A stretch of 64,000 bases of DNA from assembly GCF_042219825.1 (NCBI RefSeq), contig NZ_JBHJHQ010000001.1, positions 62,001 to 126,000 of the forward strand, given 5' to 3'. Position 1 is the first letter of the stretch; every line of letters starts with the position of its first letter. A program made the translations under genes and the position numbers. Positions 8,566 to 17,224 of the stretch are shown piece after piece. The notes beneath the pieces were generated by a model. The model had not been told where the DNA came from, made no database searches, and saw only the letters and a list, made by a program, of their open reading frames with translations. The DNA comes from JBHJHP01 sp042219825. Its GTDB lineage: Bacteria; Bacteroidota; Bacteroidia; Bacteroidales; UBA5342.

Positions 8566-9636
8566 CTAAGATGCTTTTTTAATGATATTCGCATCAATCA
8601 TTAGCTGAAAGGAATCCTGCATCGTTTCTTCTACCGGACGGAACTTAATTCCCAGGTCGTGTTTTATTTTTGAATTGTCTGCGTTAAACTGTACGTTCAC
8701 ATTGTTTTTCACATAACGCCGCGAAAACAACTTATTGACGAAAGGTCCAACCAGCATCAGGAACCATTTTGGTAATGCTTTTCTGGGAATAGGGTATTTG
8801 TCGCCATATTTCGGAACCAGGGTCAGTGCCATATCCAGAATATCAGAATTATGACCCGATGTGATATATCTTCCTTTAGCTTTGGGATTAAACCCGGCCT
8901 GGAAATGCGCTTCTGCCACATCCCGCACATCCACAACACCAATGCCCATACGCGGCGCACCCATTTTCATTGTGCCGTCTCCAACCTGCTTCAGAATGTT
9001 ATAGCTTTCAGAGGTTACTGTTGCCGGATTAAGAGCAGGTCCCAGCACAAAACTCGGATTTATGGTTACCAGTTCCCAGCGATCCTGACTTTTATACATT
9101 TCCCACGCCTTCTTCTCAGCCAGTGTTTTAGAATAGGAGTATGGCTGGTATTCCAGCGATGCTGTTGTATTCCATACTTCTTCAGTCAATACCCCATTCG
9201 GCGCTTTCAGGCAGTCGGTGGCATCGGTGTAAATGGCAGCACAACTGCTGGTTACCACGACACGCTTTACCGATTTTGTTTTATCGGCCTGATCCAGAAC
9301 ATTGGCAGTACCGTTTACAGCCGGATCGATCAGTTGTTTCTGTGGGTTTCTGACTTCAGTGGTAAATGGTGATGCCGTGTGAAAAACCACTTCGCATCCT
9401 TTCATGGCTTCTGCATATGAACCGGGTTCAAGCAGATCGGATTTAAAATATTTTATCTTTCCTGGAGCGTCTTTTGCAATTTTGTCAAGGTGAGCCACTT
9501 TGGTTTTATCGGTCGGGTTCCTGACCGCGGCATGAACCGTAAGTCCTTCTTCAAGCAATCTTTTTACCAGCCATCCTGCCACATAACCTGTAGCGCCTGT
9601 AACCAAAACGGGTTTTGTTTTATCAATATTAACCAT
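8566..9636 (-). CDS. NAD(P)-dependent extended SDR reductase, dihydroflavonol-4-reductase-like
   Basis: 356 residues from the ATG at 9636; an upstream ATG at 9690 would only add an unlikely leader. Rossmann motif TGATGYVAGWLV is at about residues 13-24, with an Asp (KSDL) and the HTASPF strand expected of extended SDRs. The catalytic YxxxK is YSYSKTLAEKKAW. The nearest family is dihydroflavonol/cinnamoyl/aldehyde reductase. The substrate in a bacterium cannot be inferred; these enzymes reduce aldehydes or ketones with NADPH. It stands alone, with a palindrome in its leader at 9661-9678. Confidence 0.88.
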   Translation of the reverse strand: MVNIDKTKPVLVTGATGYVAGWLVKRLLEEGLTVHAAVRNPTDKTKVAHLDKIAKDAPGKIKYFKSDLLEPGSYAEAMKGCEVVFHTASPFTTEVRNPQKQLIDPAVNGTANVLDQADKTKSVKRVVVTSSCAAIYTDATDCLKAPNGVLTEEVWNTTASLEYQPYSYSKTLAEKKAWEMYKSQDRWELVTINPSFVLGPALNPATVTSESYNILKQVGDGTMKMGAPRMGIGVVDVRDVAEAHFQAGFNPKAKGRYITSGHNSDILDMALTLVPKYGDKYPIPRKALPKWFLMLVGPFVNKLFSRRYVKNNVNVQFNADNSKIKHDLGIKFRPVEETMQDSFQLMIDANIIKKAS

Positions 9637-9660
9637 ATTCCTGTGTCTTTGTGTTTTAAA

Positions 9661-9678
9661 TGTATTAGTGCTAATACA
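9661..9678 (-). promoter_or_regulatory. Palindrome upstream of the SDR reductase, possible operator
   Basis: TGTATTAG-tg-CTAATACA, a perfect 8-bp inverted repeat with 2-bp spacer, 25 bp before the start codon. The geometry fits a dimeric repressor site; the regulator is unknown. Confidence 0.4.
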
Positions 9679-9832
9679 ATATTTTACCACGAAAGTTCAT
9701 TACTGCTGCCTTAAATTATCTTAATTGGATAGAATATGATGGTTAAGGGTGTAAAGCAGTATTCCCGCCAGATCAGAAACTGAAAACTGAAAATGACGGG
9801 AATACAAGAGAGGGGGTTTTTCCTGGCAGAAC

Positions 9833-10660
9833 TTAATCTGCCGGGGCTATTGTTATCATTCCAAGATCTGTAACATTACCTGATGTAACAGTGATGTTGG
9901 ATAGCGATGTATCTTTTAAACCGGAATTTTCTCCCGGGTCAATATATAAGGCGTAAGTGTCAGGATCAAGACCTTTTAAAAGGAACATGCCCGTTGTGTC
10001 GGTAAAGGTTCCCACAGAATCTTCACCCGTAATGGCATAAACAGCACAGCTGACAGAATCCGCACTAACCATTCCTTTTATGGTACCGGTGGATTGTTCC
10101 ACAACGGTCCGGATCACCGGCTTCAGGTTATATTTACCCGAATTCCCAGCCTTGACGACTGATCCGGATGCATCAAAATCCAGTAGTATATCGTATGAAA
10201 GATCTGGATCAAGTACGCGGTTCACTTTTATCTTAAGCCCTGACTGTTGTGCACTCGGGGTACTTAACTTTACGGAATCGTCTTCGGTCACCAGGTAATT
10301 ATTCTCACCAAGAATCAGCCTTATCTGGCTGATCATTCCCGACTTAATCTCATTTTCACCCAGTAAAGTGTCCACACCGTTGGTAAGCTTCAGCAGGTCG
10401 TACATGCCTGTATGTATGTTTGGAAGCGATACCCAGCCTGAATCTTCTTCTGTTACAGAATAGATTTTTACCTCCTGTATATCTACGTACACCGCTTTGT
10501 AATCGCCCGGCGAATCGGTTAGCTTTACACGTAAGGTACTGGTAGAAGAGGTCGTTCCTCCCTGATTTTCATCGCAGGACGTGAAAATGATTCCTGCAGA
10601 CACAAATATCAGGGCAAGGCTAATTATCCTTTTTAAGATGTTTTCTGGTTTAAAATTCAT
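9833..10660 (-). CDS. DUF4382 lipoprotein, copy 1
   Basis: 275 residues with lipobox FTSC (Cys29). Residues 40-180 carry the DUF4382 pattern: LRVKLTDSPGDYKAVYVDI, the block SQIRLILGENNYLV, and LLDFDASGSVVKAGNSGKYNLKPVIR. Residues 190-270 look like a carboxypeptidase-regulatory-like beta sandwich (GTIKGMVSADSV...GMFLLKGLDPDTYALYI). The role of DUF4382 is not known; the sandwich suggests an outer-membrane carbohydrate or adhesion context. It is a close paralogue of the next gene, 336 bp upstream. Confidence 0.85.
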   Translation of the reverse strand: MNFKPENILKRIISLALIFVSAGIIFTSCDENQGGTTSSTSTLRVKLTDSPGDYKAVYVDIQEVKIYSVTEEDSGWVSLPNIHTGMYDLLKLTNGVDTLLGENEIKSGMISQIRLILGENNYLVTEDDSVKLSTPSAQQSGLKIKVNRVLDPDLSYDILLDFDASGSVVKAGNSGKYNLKPVIRTVVEQSTGTIKGMVSADSVSCAVYAITGEDSVGTFTDTTGMFLLKGLDPDTYALYIDPGENSGLKDTSLSNITVTSGNVTDLGMITIAPAD

Positions 10661-10996
10661 AATTTTTCTTTTTACTGTTAAGATTATTGTTTTAAGATAT
10701 GCATATCTGGTCTTTCTAACGCGCTTAACGCAGTGATGTTGCTAATCCGGTTTCGCTCTAATTATTTTTAACACAAAAAGACAAGTTTTACAAAATACAT
10801 AACTAAGACAGATTAAGTGAACAGATTACGTAGTTAAGATTAATAAATATTTTATTTAAAATCATTATAGTATTATGTATTGTTTTATAAATGATTTATA
10901 AACAAATAATTAATTATTATCAAATGTTTTGAAATTATCAGGACAGAGAGATAATATGATCTATTCCTGATTTAATGCTTTGAGTGAATGCGAGGT
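10661..10996. other. AT-rich spacer between the DUF4382 paralogues
   Basis: 336 bp, strongly AT-rich, holding the leader of copy 1. I see no ORF, RNA or clear TAnnTTTG promoter in it. Confidence 0.5.
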
Positions 10997-11803
10997 TTAT
11001 CTGTTCGCATTGAGCTGAATAATGCCCAGGTTTGTTACTATACCAATATCTACACCAACAGGAGGAAGTATGGTATCATTCAGGCCGGAGTTTTTACCCG
11101 GATCAATATATACCGAATATATTTCCGGTGAGAGCCCTTTAAGAACAAAGGCACCACTGGCATCTGTAAACGTACTTATGCTGTCGCCATTTGATACAGC
11201 ATATACAGCATACGATACTGAATCGGGTTGCAGCATTCCTTTTATCGATCCGGTGCTTTGCTCTATCAGTGTCCTTAACAGCGGTTTGAGGATGTATTTG
11301 TCTGAATTTCCTGCAGTGATAACTGATTTTGCCGCATCAAAGTCCAGCACGATATTATAAATCAGATCGGGTTCCAGAAACTGATCTATGTGCAGTTTTA
11401 ATCCTGACTGTTGCGCACCGGGTGTTTCCAGATGAATGGTATCTTTCGTTGTAACAAGGTAATTATCAGGTCCCAGCAAAAGCCGGATATGTGACAGGTA
11501 ACCCGACGGAATTTCATTTTCACCCAGTAAAGTATCCACATTATTGGTCAGCTGTAACAGGTCGTATATACCGGTTTGTATTTCCGGTAGTGTGATCCAG
11601 CCCGAATCTGCTTCGGTCACAGCATATACCATTACGCCTTTAATATCTACGTATACAGCTTTAAAATCTCCGGGAGAGTCTGCCAGGGTTATTTTTAATG
11701 TACTGGTAGAAAATATGTTGTTCTCCATGTTCTTGTTACAGGAAACAAAGAATAATCCTGCGAAAACGAGAGCTAAACCTAAGCACTTAGTTTCTTTAAA
11801 CAT
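10997..11803 (-). CDS. DUF4382 lipoprotein, copy 2
   Basis: 268 residues with lipobox FFVSC (Cys22). It has the same two-domain layout as copy 1, and long identical stretches such as TLADSPGDFKAVYVDIKGV, DTLLGENEI, AQQSGLK and NSDKYILKPLLR show recent tandem duplication. The C-terminal sandwich (GSIKGMLQPDSVSYAVYAVSNG...) is retained. Both copies are on the minus strand but separated by an AT-rich gap, so they may be transcribed separately. Function unknown. Confidence 0.85.
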   Translation of the reverse strand: MFKETKCLGLALVFAGLFFVSCNKNMENNIFSTSTLKITLADSPGDFKAVYVDIKGVMVYAVTEADSGWITLPEIQTGIYDLLQLTNNVDTLLGENEIPSGYLSHIRLLLGPDNYLVTTKDTIHLETPGAQQSGLKLHIDQFLEPDLIYNIVLDFDAAKSVITAGNSDKYILKPLLRTLIEQSTGSIKGMLQPDSVSYAVYAVSNGDSISTFTDASGAFVLKGLSPEIYSVYIDPGKNSGLNDTILPPVGVDIGIVTNLGIIQLNANR

Positions 11804-12007
11804 AGCAAACCGGTTTACGTTAATTACATTATAAAGACAAATGAGGGCTGGATTACACGTACTTATATATTAAAATATTGAAATTACATAGTTATTTTAA
11901 TATCAATTAATATAATAATAAATGTTTGATTTCATATTTAGAGCGAAATATTTAACATAAATAGCTTAAATAATTTAGTGCTGAAAATCAGATGACTATT
12001 ATGTATT

Positions 12008-13495
12008 TCAGTATTTTGCCGGCTTTGTATTCACCTTAGACGCTTCGATAAATGAACGGATGTCGTTGGTGGCTTTCCTCAGATCTTCCTGCCGGACGTA
12101 CATCATATGCCCGCATTCGTAGGTTTTAAACGACATTCTGTCTTTCATTTTACCAGCAGGGTCCATTTGCCACATCATGTATTTGGTTTTAAAGTAGGTG
12201 GTTGCTCCATCGAAATAACCCGCCTGAAACATGACGTTTAAATACGGATTGTTGGCCATAGCCTGGCGCAGCTGATCACGTGTATGGTTATCCCGCAGAT
12301 CCCATGTTTTAAGTGGAACCAGCATGTTGTATTTTACATCGGTCTTAAAGTTCAGGTCTTCGGCCATGTAATAATTGAGAGCAGGCGTGAATGCGTGCAT
12401 CCAGGCCGACATTTCGGCATTGTAATCGGGACTGTCGCCGGCTTCGGATTTATCAAGACCAAGATAGCGGGAATCCAGTCTTCCGGTTGAATAACCGCTT
12501 TTATCGCGCAGCAATTCTTTCCAGAAATACGGCGTGGGAACGTCCAGGTTGTTTTGCAAAATAAACGTCTGTGATAAACCGGAATAATAAGCCATTTTTT
12601 GGGCGATGGCATTTTTTTCTGTTTCACCGATGAACCCACCTTTGGCCAGTGCAGGCATAAGCTCATTCAGGGTAAAGGCTTCCACTTCGGGAAGAATTTC
12701 TTCTAACGTTTTTTGTTGCAATGCATCGGGAAGCACCTTATGGTACCATGCTGCTGCTGTAAAATAAGGGAAGTTCAGTGTGGATGCCAAAGGACGGTCT
12801 GACATCAGCGAATTAAAGTCCGCCGGTGATACAAGGATCACACCGTTAAGGTACATCCATTGCTTATCCTGCAGTTCAAGAGCCAGACCTGAAACGCGTG
12901 TGCCGCCATAACTTTCACCAATAAGATATTTGGGCGATAGCCAGCGTTCATTTCGTGTGACAAAGGTGTTCAGCCATTCGGCCAGGTATTTGATGTCCGC
13001 GTTCACCCCGAAGAACAGTTTATTGTTCTTTTCTTTGTCAGATTCATTCAGCGGCCTGGAATATCCCGTTTGAACCGGGTTAACATACAGAATATCGGTG
13101 ACATCGAGTACTGAATACGGATTTTCGTGCAGGCCGTAGGGTTGAACCGGGTAGCCATCCGGATCAAGATTCAGCTGCATGGGACCCGTATACCCAATCT
13201 GCATCCATACGGATGCCGATCCGGGACCGCCGTTAAAAGAGATCATCAGGGGACGTTTGGCATAGTCTGTAACGCCGGATTTTTTATAATAGGTGTAACT
13301 GAGTGTGGCAATTGGATTCCCGTCCTCGTCCCACAACGGTTGCATGCCGGTAACGGCGGTATAAGCCAGTTTTTGATCGTTGATAGTGGTGTTGTGTTGC
13401 GTAACCACCATGGTATCGACCGGGATTTTTAACTTTTGTGCGTGAAGCAACGGAAGTGTGAGAATCAGAAGGAAAAGAAACGTTAGTTTTTTCAT
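12008..13495 (-). CDS. Secreted serine carboxypeptidase, family S10
   Basis: 495 residues from the ATG at 13495, chosen because it begins the signal peptide MKKLTFLFLLILTLPLLHAQ. The family pattern is complete: SFNGGPGSASVW oxyanion region, nucleophile in YLIGESYGG (Ser about 195), an Asp in AGYFDGATTY and the catalytic His in TYECGHMMYV. S10 enzymes remove C-terminal residues from peptides at acid pH. In Bacteroidota they act in the periplasm or are exported. No linked peptide importer is adjacent; the POT transporter lies 5 kb away and is not in the same operon. Confidence 0.92.
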   Translation of the reverse strand: MKKLTFLFLLILTLPLLHAQKLKIPVDTMVVTQHNTTINDQKLAYTAVTGMQPLWDEDGNPIATLSYTYYKKSGVTDYAKRPLMISFNGGPGSASVWMQIGYTGPMQLNLDPDGYPVQPYGLHENPYSVLDVTDILYVNPVQTGYSRPLNESDKEKNNKLFFGVNADIKYLAEWLNTFVTRNERWLSPKYLIGESYGGTRVSGLALELQDKQWMYLNGVILVSPADFNSLMSDRPLASTLNFPYFTAAAWYHKVLPDALQQKTLEEILPEVEAFTLNELMPALAKGGFIGETEKNAIAQKMAYYSGLSQTFILQNNLDVPTPYFWKELLRDKSGYSTGRLDSRYLGLDKSEAGDSPDYNAEMSAWMHAFTPALNYYMAEDLNFKTDVKYNMLVPLKTWDLRDNHTRDQLRQAMANNPYLNVMFQAGYFDGATTYFKTKYMMWQMDPAGKMKDRMSFKTYECGHMMYVRQEDLRKATNDIRSFIEASKVNTKPAKY

Positions 13496-13769
13496 TTTGC
13501 GTAAATTATGTATGCACAACAAGTTGTACCGGGTTAAAGTTTATGCGGTATTGATTGTAATTGGCCCAATTCCTTTTAGTGCAAGAGGTACGATATATGG
13601 GTAAAACTTACAACGTATAGGTTTTGAGTGCCGTAGGTACGACATCGGCAGGATTACTGGCGTGATCCCGTGGTGCTCCGAATTCCGAACGTAAAACCAA
13701 CTGCTTCGCAGTTACTTTTTTTTATTTCTGCACAATTCTTCATGCAAGCATGAGAATAGCTTGAAATAA
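13496..13769. repeat. Intergenic stretch with an 18-bp direct repeat and a hairpin
   Basis: GTGCAAGAGGTACGATAT at 13579-13596 recurs as GTGCCGTAGGTACGACAT at 13628-13645. Downstream, AACTGC-ttc-GCAGTT at 13699-13713 is followed by a T-rich run, which resembles a plus-strand terminator although no plus-strand gene precedes it. I read this as a REP-like remnant or a small undetected transcript. Confidence 0.4.
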
Positions 13770-13799
13770 AAAACCCAACACGTTAACGTGTTGGGTTTT
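13770..13799 (-). terminator. Intrinsic terminator of tRNA-Arg
   Basis: Perfect 15-bp inverted repeat (AAAACCCAACACGTT and its complement) just downstream of the tRNA, followed on the minus strand by a T-rich run. Confidence 0.85.
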
Positions 13800-13809
13800 A
13801 CGTTCTTAG

Positions 13810-13883
13810 TGATTCCGGCGGGATTCGAACCCACGACCCTCTGCTTAGAAGGCAGATGCTCTATCCAGCTGAGCTACGGAACC
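13810..13883 (-). tRNA. tRNA-Arg, anticodon TCT
   Basis: The minus strand folds as a cloverleaf: acceptor GGTTCCG/CGGAATC, D arm AGCTCAGCTGGATAGAGC, anticodon stem TCTGC/GCAGA with loop CTTCTAA (anticodon TCT, reads AGA/AGG), T arm with GTTCGAATC. CCA is not encoded. A consensus promoter is 124 bp upstream and an intrinsic terminator 11 bp downstream. Confidence 0.97.
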
Positions 13884-13902
13884 AGTAAGTTATATTTTTA
13901 AA

Positions 13903-13959
13903 TGTCTGAACTCTTTTCAGATGCTCCATCTTCCCAACATTTGGGAGAACTACGAAACC
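13903..13959 (-). pseudogene. tRNA-like 5' half in the tRNA-Arg leader
   Basis: On the minus strand GGTTTCGTAGTTC resembles the tRNA start GGTTCCGTAGCTC, and GGAGCATCTG resembles the tRNA segment AGAGCATCTG. The anticodon-like arm is TCTGA-AAAGAGT-TCAGA. A CCCAA/TTGGG hairpin replaces the D-loop, and no T arm follows. It looks like a decayed or partial duplicate of the adjacent tRNA. Confidence 0.5.
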
Positions 13960-14006
13960 AATCATCGCTAAAATACTTTCATTAAAGCATTTTTATTTGA
14001 GCGGTG

Positions 14007-14037
14007 CAAATATATATAATTTGAGAATGAGGGCAAA
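14007..14037 (-). promoter_or_regulatory. Consensus promoter of the tRNA-Arg unit
   Basis: Minus strand: TTTG (14037-14034), 19 nt, TATATTTG (14014-14007), a full match to the Bacteroidota consensus. The predicted leader of about 115 nt contains the tRNA-like half. Confidence 0.75.
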
Positions 14038-14176
14038 GAAAAAAAACAGTTCTGTTAAATTGTATTTGATTTATGTTCTAGATCCCTATCTTTTATTACA
14101 TAAGTTTTAGAAATTTAATCATGATTAAAGAGAGAAAAGAGTGGTAAGTTTTTACGGATTAGAAATTTTGAACAAA

Positions 14177-14205
14177 ATAGCCGCAGCGTGGAACGCTACG
14201 GCTAT
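14177..14205 (-). terminator. Intrinsic terminator of the 14.2-15.2 kb gene
   Basis: ATAGCCGTAGCGT-tcc-ACGCTGCGGCTAT on the minus strand followed by TTTTG. It lies 33 bp after the stop at 14238. Confidence 0.65.
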
Positions 14206-14237
14206 CGCACAATTATTAATTTTGGAAACAGGATTCT

Positions 14238-15170
14238 CTATTCCCGTTTTTCTTCTTTATTAATCTTTTGTTCTGATGTTTTCTTTACCGGAACTTTCTC
14301 TTTTAGTTCTTCTTCTGAACTCTCGGTTTTTTTAACCTCATTTTTCAACTTTATATCCTCTGAAGGAGGTGGCGGTTCAACCGCTTCACCCATAACAGCC
14401 TTTTCGGATTCAAGCTTTAATTCCCACAGCGACAGATAAATTTCCTCGTATGGTTCATCTTCATCATCCGGATCTTCAGCCACAAAGGCAATAAATTTGT
14501 ACTGATGCCATATATCATCTTCCGGTTTACGCTTCCAGTATTGCTTGTTGGATACTTTGAATAAATAATACGGGTTTCCAATTTCTTTGGGTCTTCCAAT
14601 TTCATCAAATATCTCATCAAGAATACTACTTGCAATCCTGTTTGCATTTGCTCCATAAGGAATTAACGCCGTTGCACTGTTTAACAACTGTCCGGAGGTA
14701 GTTTTCAACTCATCTATTATTTCTGTTGTAAGATTATTTGAAGTATCTACAGCACTTACAAATATTTCTGAGGAGTGAGGTAATAGTTTTAAAGTATGAA
14801 TATTCAGTACCTCGGTATCAATTAAATATAATCTTCCGACATCAATATCAGAGGATTTGGGTTTTGAGTTTATAATGCTCGTTGCATCATCATTCTTAAT
14901 TATGCCTACAATCTGTGGATCTTCATCAAATCCTGGTGCCTCGTATGAAGCAAGCACCATGATTGAATTTAACTTAACGGTAAACCTCCACCATCTTTCA
15001 GAACCTTCATTGATAGGTAAGACGACCTCTTCTTTAAAATCAATGATTTTATGCTTATTCTGGTTATAAATTCCCGGGAAAAAATCCGCATGCTTCCTTT
15101 TTACCCAGTTCGCAAAACTGTTTGAATTATAATATGTCATAATATTGAAATTTAAGGTAGCCATTGTCAT
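14238..15170 (-). CDS. Hypothetical protein, no recognised family
   Basis: 310 residues, no signal peptide or membrane segment. The first 30 residues (NSNSFANWVKRKHADFFPGIYN) are basic and aromatic. The middle mixes beta strands and acidic loops (AEDPDDEDEPYEEIYLSLWE). The last 60 residues are low-complexity, rich in Glu, Lys and Pro, and probably disordered. An alternative ATG lies at 15164. It stands alone with its own terminator. I do not recognise it; the composition suggests an intracellular acidic protein, perhaps phage- or plasmid-derived, but nothing here shows that. Confidence 0.65.
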   Translation of the reverse strand: MTMATLNFNIMTYYNSNSFANWVKRKHADFFPGIYNQNKHKIIDFKEEVVLPINEGSERWWRFTVKLNSIMVLASYEAPGFDEDPQIVGIIKNDDATSIINSKPKSSDIDVGRLYLIDTEVLNIHTLKLLPHSSEIFVSAVDTSNNLTTEIIDELKTTSGQLLNSATALIPYGANANRIASSILDEIFDEIGRPKEIGNPYYLFKVSNKQYWKRKPEDDIWHQYKFIAFVAEDPDDEDEPYEEIYLSLWELKLESEKAVMGEAVEPPPPSEDIKLKNEVKKTESSEEELKEKVPVKKTSEQKINKEEKRE

Positions 15171-15504
15171 TAATTTTATCCATTAGGATTTAAATGAAAA
15201 TGACCTGGTTGAAAATCAAAAAAACGGATGTGAGTAAAAAAGGAGAAGTTGAAATGTTATATCAAAGATGATATCACTATTTGCATGATAAATTTAAAGC
15301 ATTATGATGAAAATATCAACTTAAAATATTGATCTCTATTATTTTATTAACCGGAAGGTATTTTGACATTATGCGATGATCGGTAAGCTTGTGTAATGGA
15401 AGAATATCATTATTTACTCACGGCAAAGCATGGAATAGAAATGTTGTAAACAAATTAATCGTGGCGAGGCCGTTACGGTTAATTATGAAACTTTAGATTT
15501 TCAT
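15171..15504. other. Intergenic spacer without a recognised gene
   Basis: 334 bp leading into the first hairpin repeat. Its last 60 bp (GGCGAGGCCGTTACGGTTAA... ) also recur before other repeat copies at 20.57 and 22.49 kb, so it belongs partly to the repeat's left flank. No promoter with a full consensus was found. Confidence 0.5.
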
Positions 15505-15776
15505 CCACACCTTCAGTGTGGGTATTCGCTGTGCTCATCAGCCTGACATTGCATGCCAGGCTGGAATCGCTAAAGCTTTTAGCCTTTGGTTTAACCTGCA
15601 AAGTTGTCCAACGCACCGGAGTAAAGTGTTAAGTTTGAAATCCGGTCTGAAGGACCGGGAGCACCAAAACAGTACGGAGTGCCGGGTTGCAGACCTGGTG
15701 GAGGTTCAGCCTGTAGGGCTGGAAGAAATCCTCCGTCCTTCAACTGACGGACACTTCCTTTTGAAAAAGGAGGACA
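15505..15776 (+). repeat. Multi-hairpin interspersed repeat, copy A
   Basis: First of at least seven same-orientation copies. Its successive hairpins are CCACAC-cttca-GTGTGG, GCCTGACATTGCATGCCAGGC, CCGGTC-tgaag-GACCGG, CAGCC-tgtag-GGCTG, TCAACTGA within CCGTC/GACGG and CCTTTT-ga-AAAAGG. It lies between the hypothetical gene and the beta-helix gene. Confidence 0.88.
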
Positions 15777-15845
15777 TATTATAAGTTGTTGTATGGGATT
15801 ATTTGCGTCGTTAAAATCAAACGACGGGAGAAAGGAAAAGTAAAA

Positions 15846-15869
15846 AACCGTAGCAGTTACGCTACGGTT
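15846..15869 (-). terminator. Intrinsic terminator of the beta-helix gene
   Basis: Minus-strand AACCGTAGC-gtaact-GCTACGGTT followed by TTTTA, 46 bp after the stop. Confidence 0.75.
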
Positions 15870-15915
15870 GTCGGGTTAATTAAAACGAACCTCCATATGG
15901 TTAATAAGACATAGG

Positions 15916-17073
15916 TTACTCGTTTCTGTAAATATCGCTGTTATTATTGTTTTCAAATGTGTTATTCGAAATAACTGGAGTAATATCGTACCAAATATAA
16001 ATACCATACCCTTCGTTTTCTCTTATTGCGCAATTTGTTACACTTACATTTGACGAATGAATTTCTATAGCAGCATCTTCATCATCGCTGCTAGCACCGG
16101 CCCCGTATTCTATAATGCAATTATCCAGTTTAGAACCTGCTTTGGTGTATGAACCAAAAAGAATAAGCTGCCAGTCTCCTTTGGATGGATATGACGCGGC
16201 GGACGTAAATGTAACAGGATTGGATGTTGTGCCTGTAGCTTTTATAATTCCGCTGTCTTCGTTTCCTACCACAAAGGCCCCGTTAGCTTTTAGTTTAATT
16301 GTAGTTCCGGCATTTATTGTCATTACGGCATTATTTCCGTTTATGCTTATCCAGTCATTTACAAAATAAGGTGCTGTTTGAGGCTGCCAGGTTACGTTGG
16401 TTGTGACATCAGAAATAAGGATCAGGATGCCATAGTTCCCGTTTGGTGTAAAGGTGTTGCCCGATCCGATATTGCCTGCAGCTGTTGCTGAAAGGATCAT
16501 AAGATGTTTTTCACAATCTTCGATTCGGTTGTTGGTGAACGCATTAAATTCAGATTCGTTGTTCAGGTAGATCCCACAATTCTTAATATGACGGATTGTA
16601 CAATGAGACATTTTTACTTTTGTATAATATAGTTCAATAGCAGCAGTTTCATCATCGTATGCAGATTCTTTACCTCCATATTCAACGGTACAGTAAGTCA
16701 GTTCGCTTGCCGATGCTGAATTTTTATCGTAAAAATAAATCCCGTCCCAGTCACCGGATTCGGGATTGGAAGATGCTGAAGTAAAGATGATAGGTTTATC
16801 GGCGGTACCAATGGCTTTAAGTGAACCATATTGTCCGTTTCCAATATTCAGAGAGGCGTCTTCTTTGAATTTTATAACGGTTCCCGGTTCAATAACCAGA
16901 TCCGAATTAACAGAAACATATCCTTCAATGGTCCACTCTTTGTCTGCCGATAAAGTGGTGGGAGAGTTAACGTCTGTTACAATATTTTCGGTTATGTTTT
17001 CTTTTACTTTAACACACGAGGTAATAAGGGCAATAAGCCCGAACGCTGTCAACATCAGAATTTTTCGGTTCAT
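15916..17073 (-). CDS. Right-handed beta-helix lipoprotein
   Basis: 385 residues with lipobox LITSC (Cys20). The body repeats beta-helix coils, and two long modules are internally similar: each has a segment like VIKFKEDASLNIGNGQYGSLKAIGT, then ADKPIIFTSAS, a GDW motif (SGDWDGIYFYD, KGDWQLILFG) and an IEYG/VEYG turn. Such lipoproteins often bind or cleave polysaccharide at the surface, but no lyase or hydrolase residues are recognisable. It resembles the C-terminal part of the protein at 37612. It is flanked by repeat copy A and its own terminator. Confidence 0.8.
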   Translation of the reverse strand: MNRKILMLTAFGLIALITSCVKVKENITENIVTDVNSPTTLSADKEWTIEGYVSVNSDLVIEPGTVIKFKEDASLNIGNGQYGSLKAIGTADKPIIFTSASSNPESGDWDGIYFYDKNSASASELTYCTVEYGGKESAYDDETAAIELYYTKVKMSHCTIRHIKNCGIYLNNESEFNAFTNNRIEDCEKHLMILSATAAGNIGSGNTFTPNGNYGILILISDVTTNVTWQPQTAPYFVNDWISINGNNAVMTINAGTTIKLKANGAFVVGNEDSGIIKATGTTSNPVTFTSAASYPSKGDWQLILFGSYTKAGSKLDNCIIEYGAGASSDDEDAAIEIHSSNVSVTNCAIRENEGYGIYIWYDITPVISNNTFENNNNSDIYRNE

Positions 17074-17224
17074 TTTAAAATTGTTTTAGTGAATAATAAT
17101 GGTTTGTTTACAAGCTGGCTTTACTTATTTGCAATAGTCAGGCTAAGCATTGTTGTAAGCAAAATTAGAAGATGGCTGAACCAAAAAATTGTAAAAAACG
17201 GACATAAATTGAGGGCATATTATT

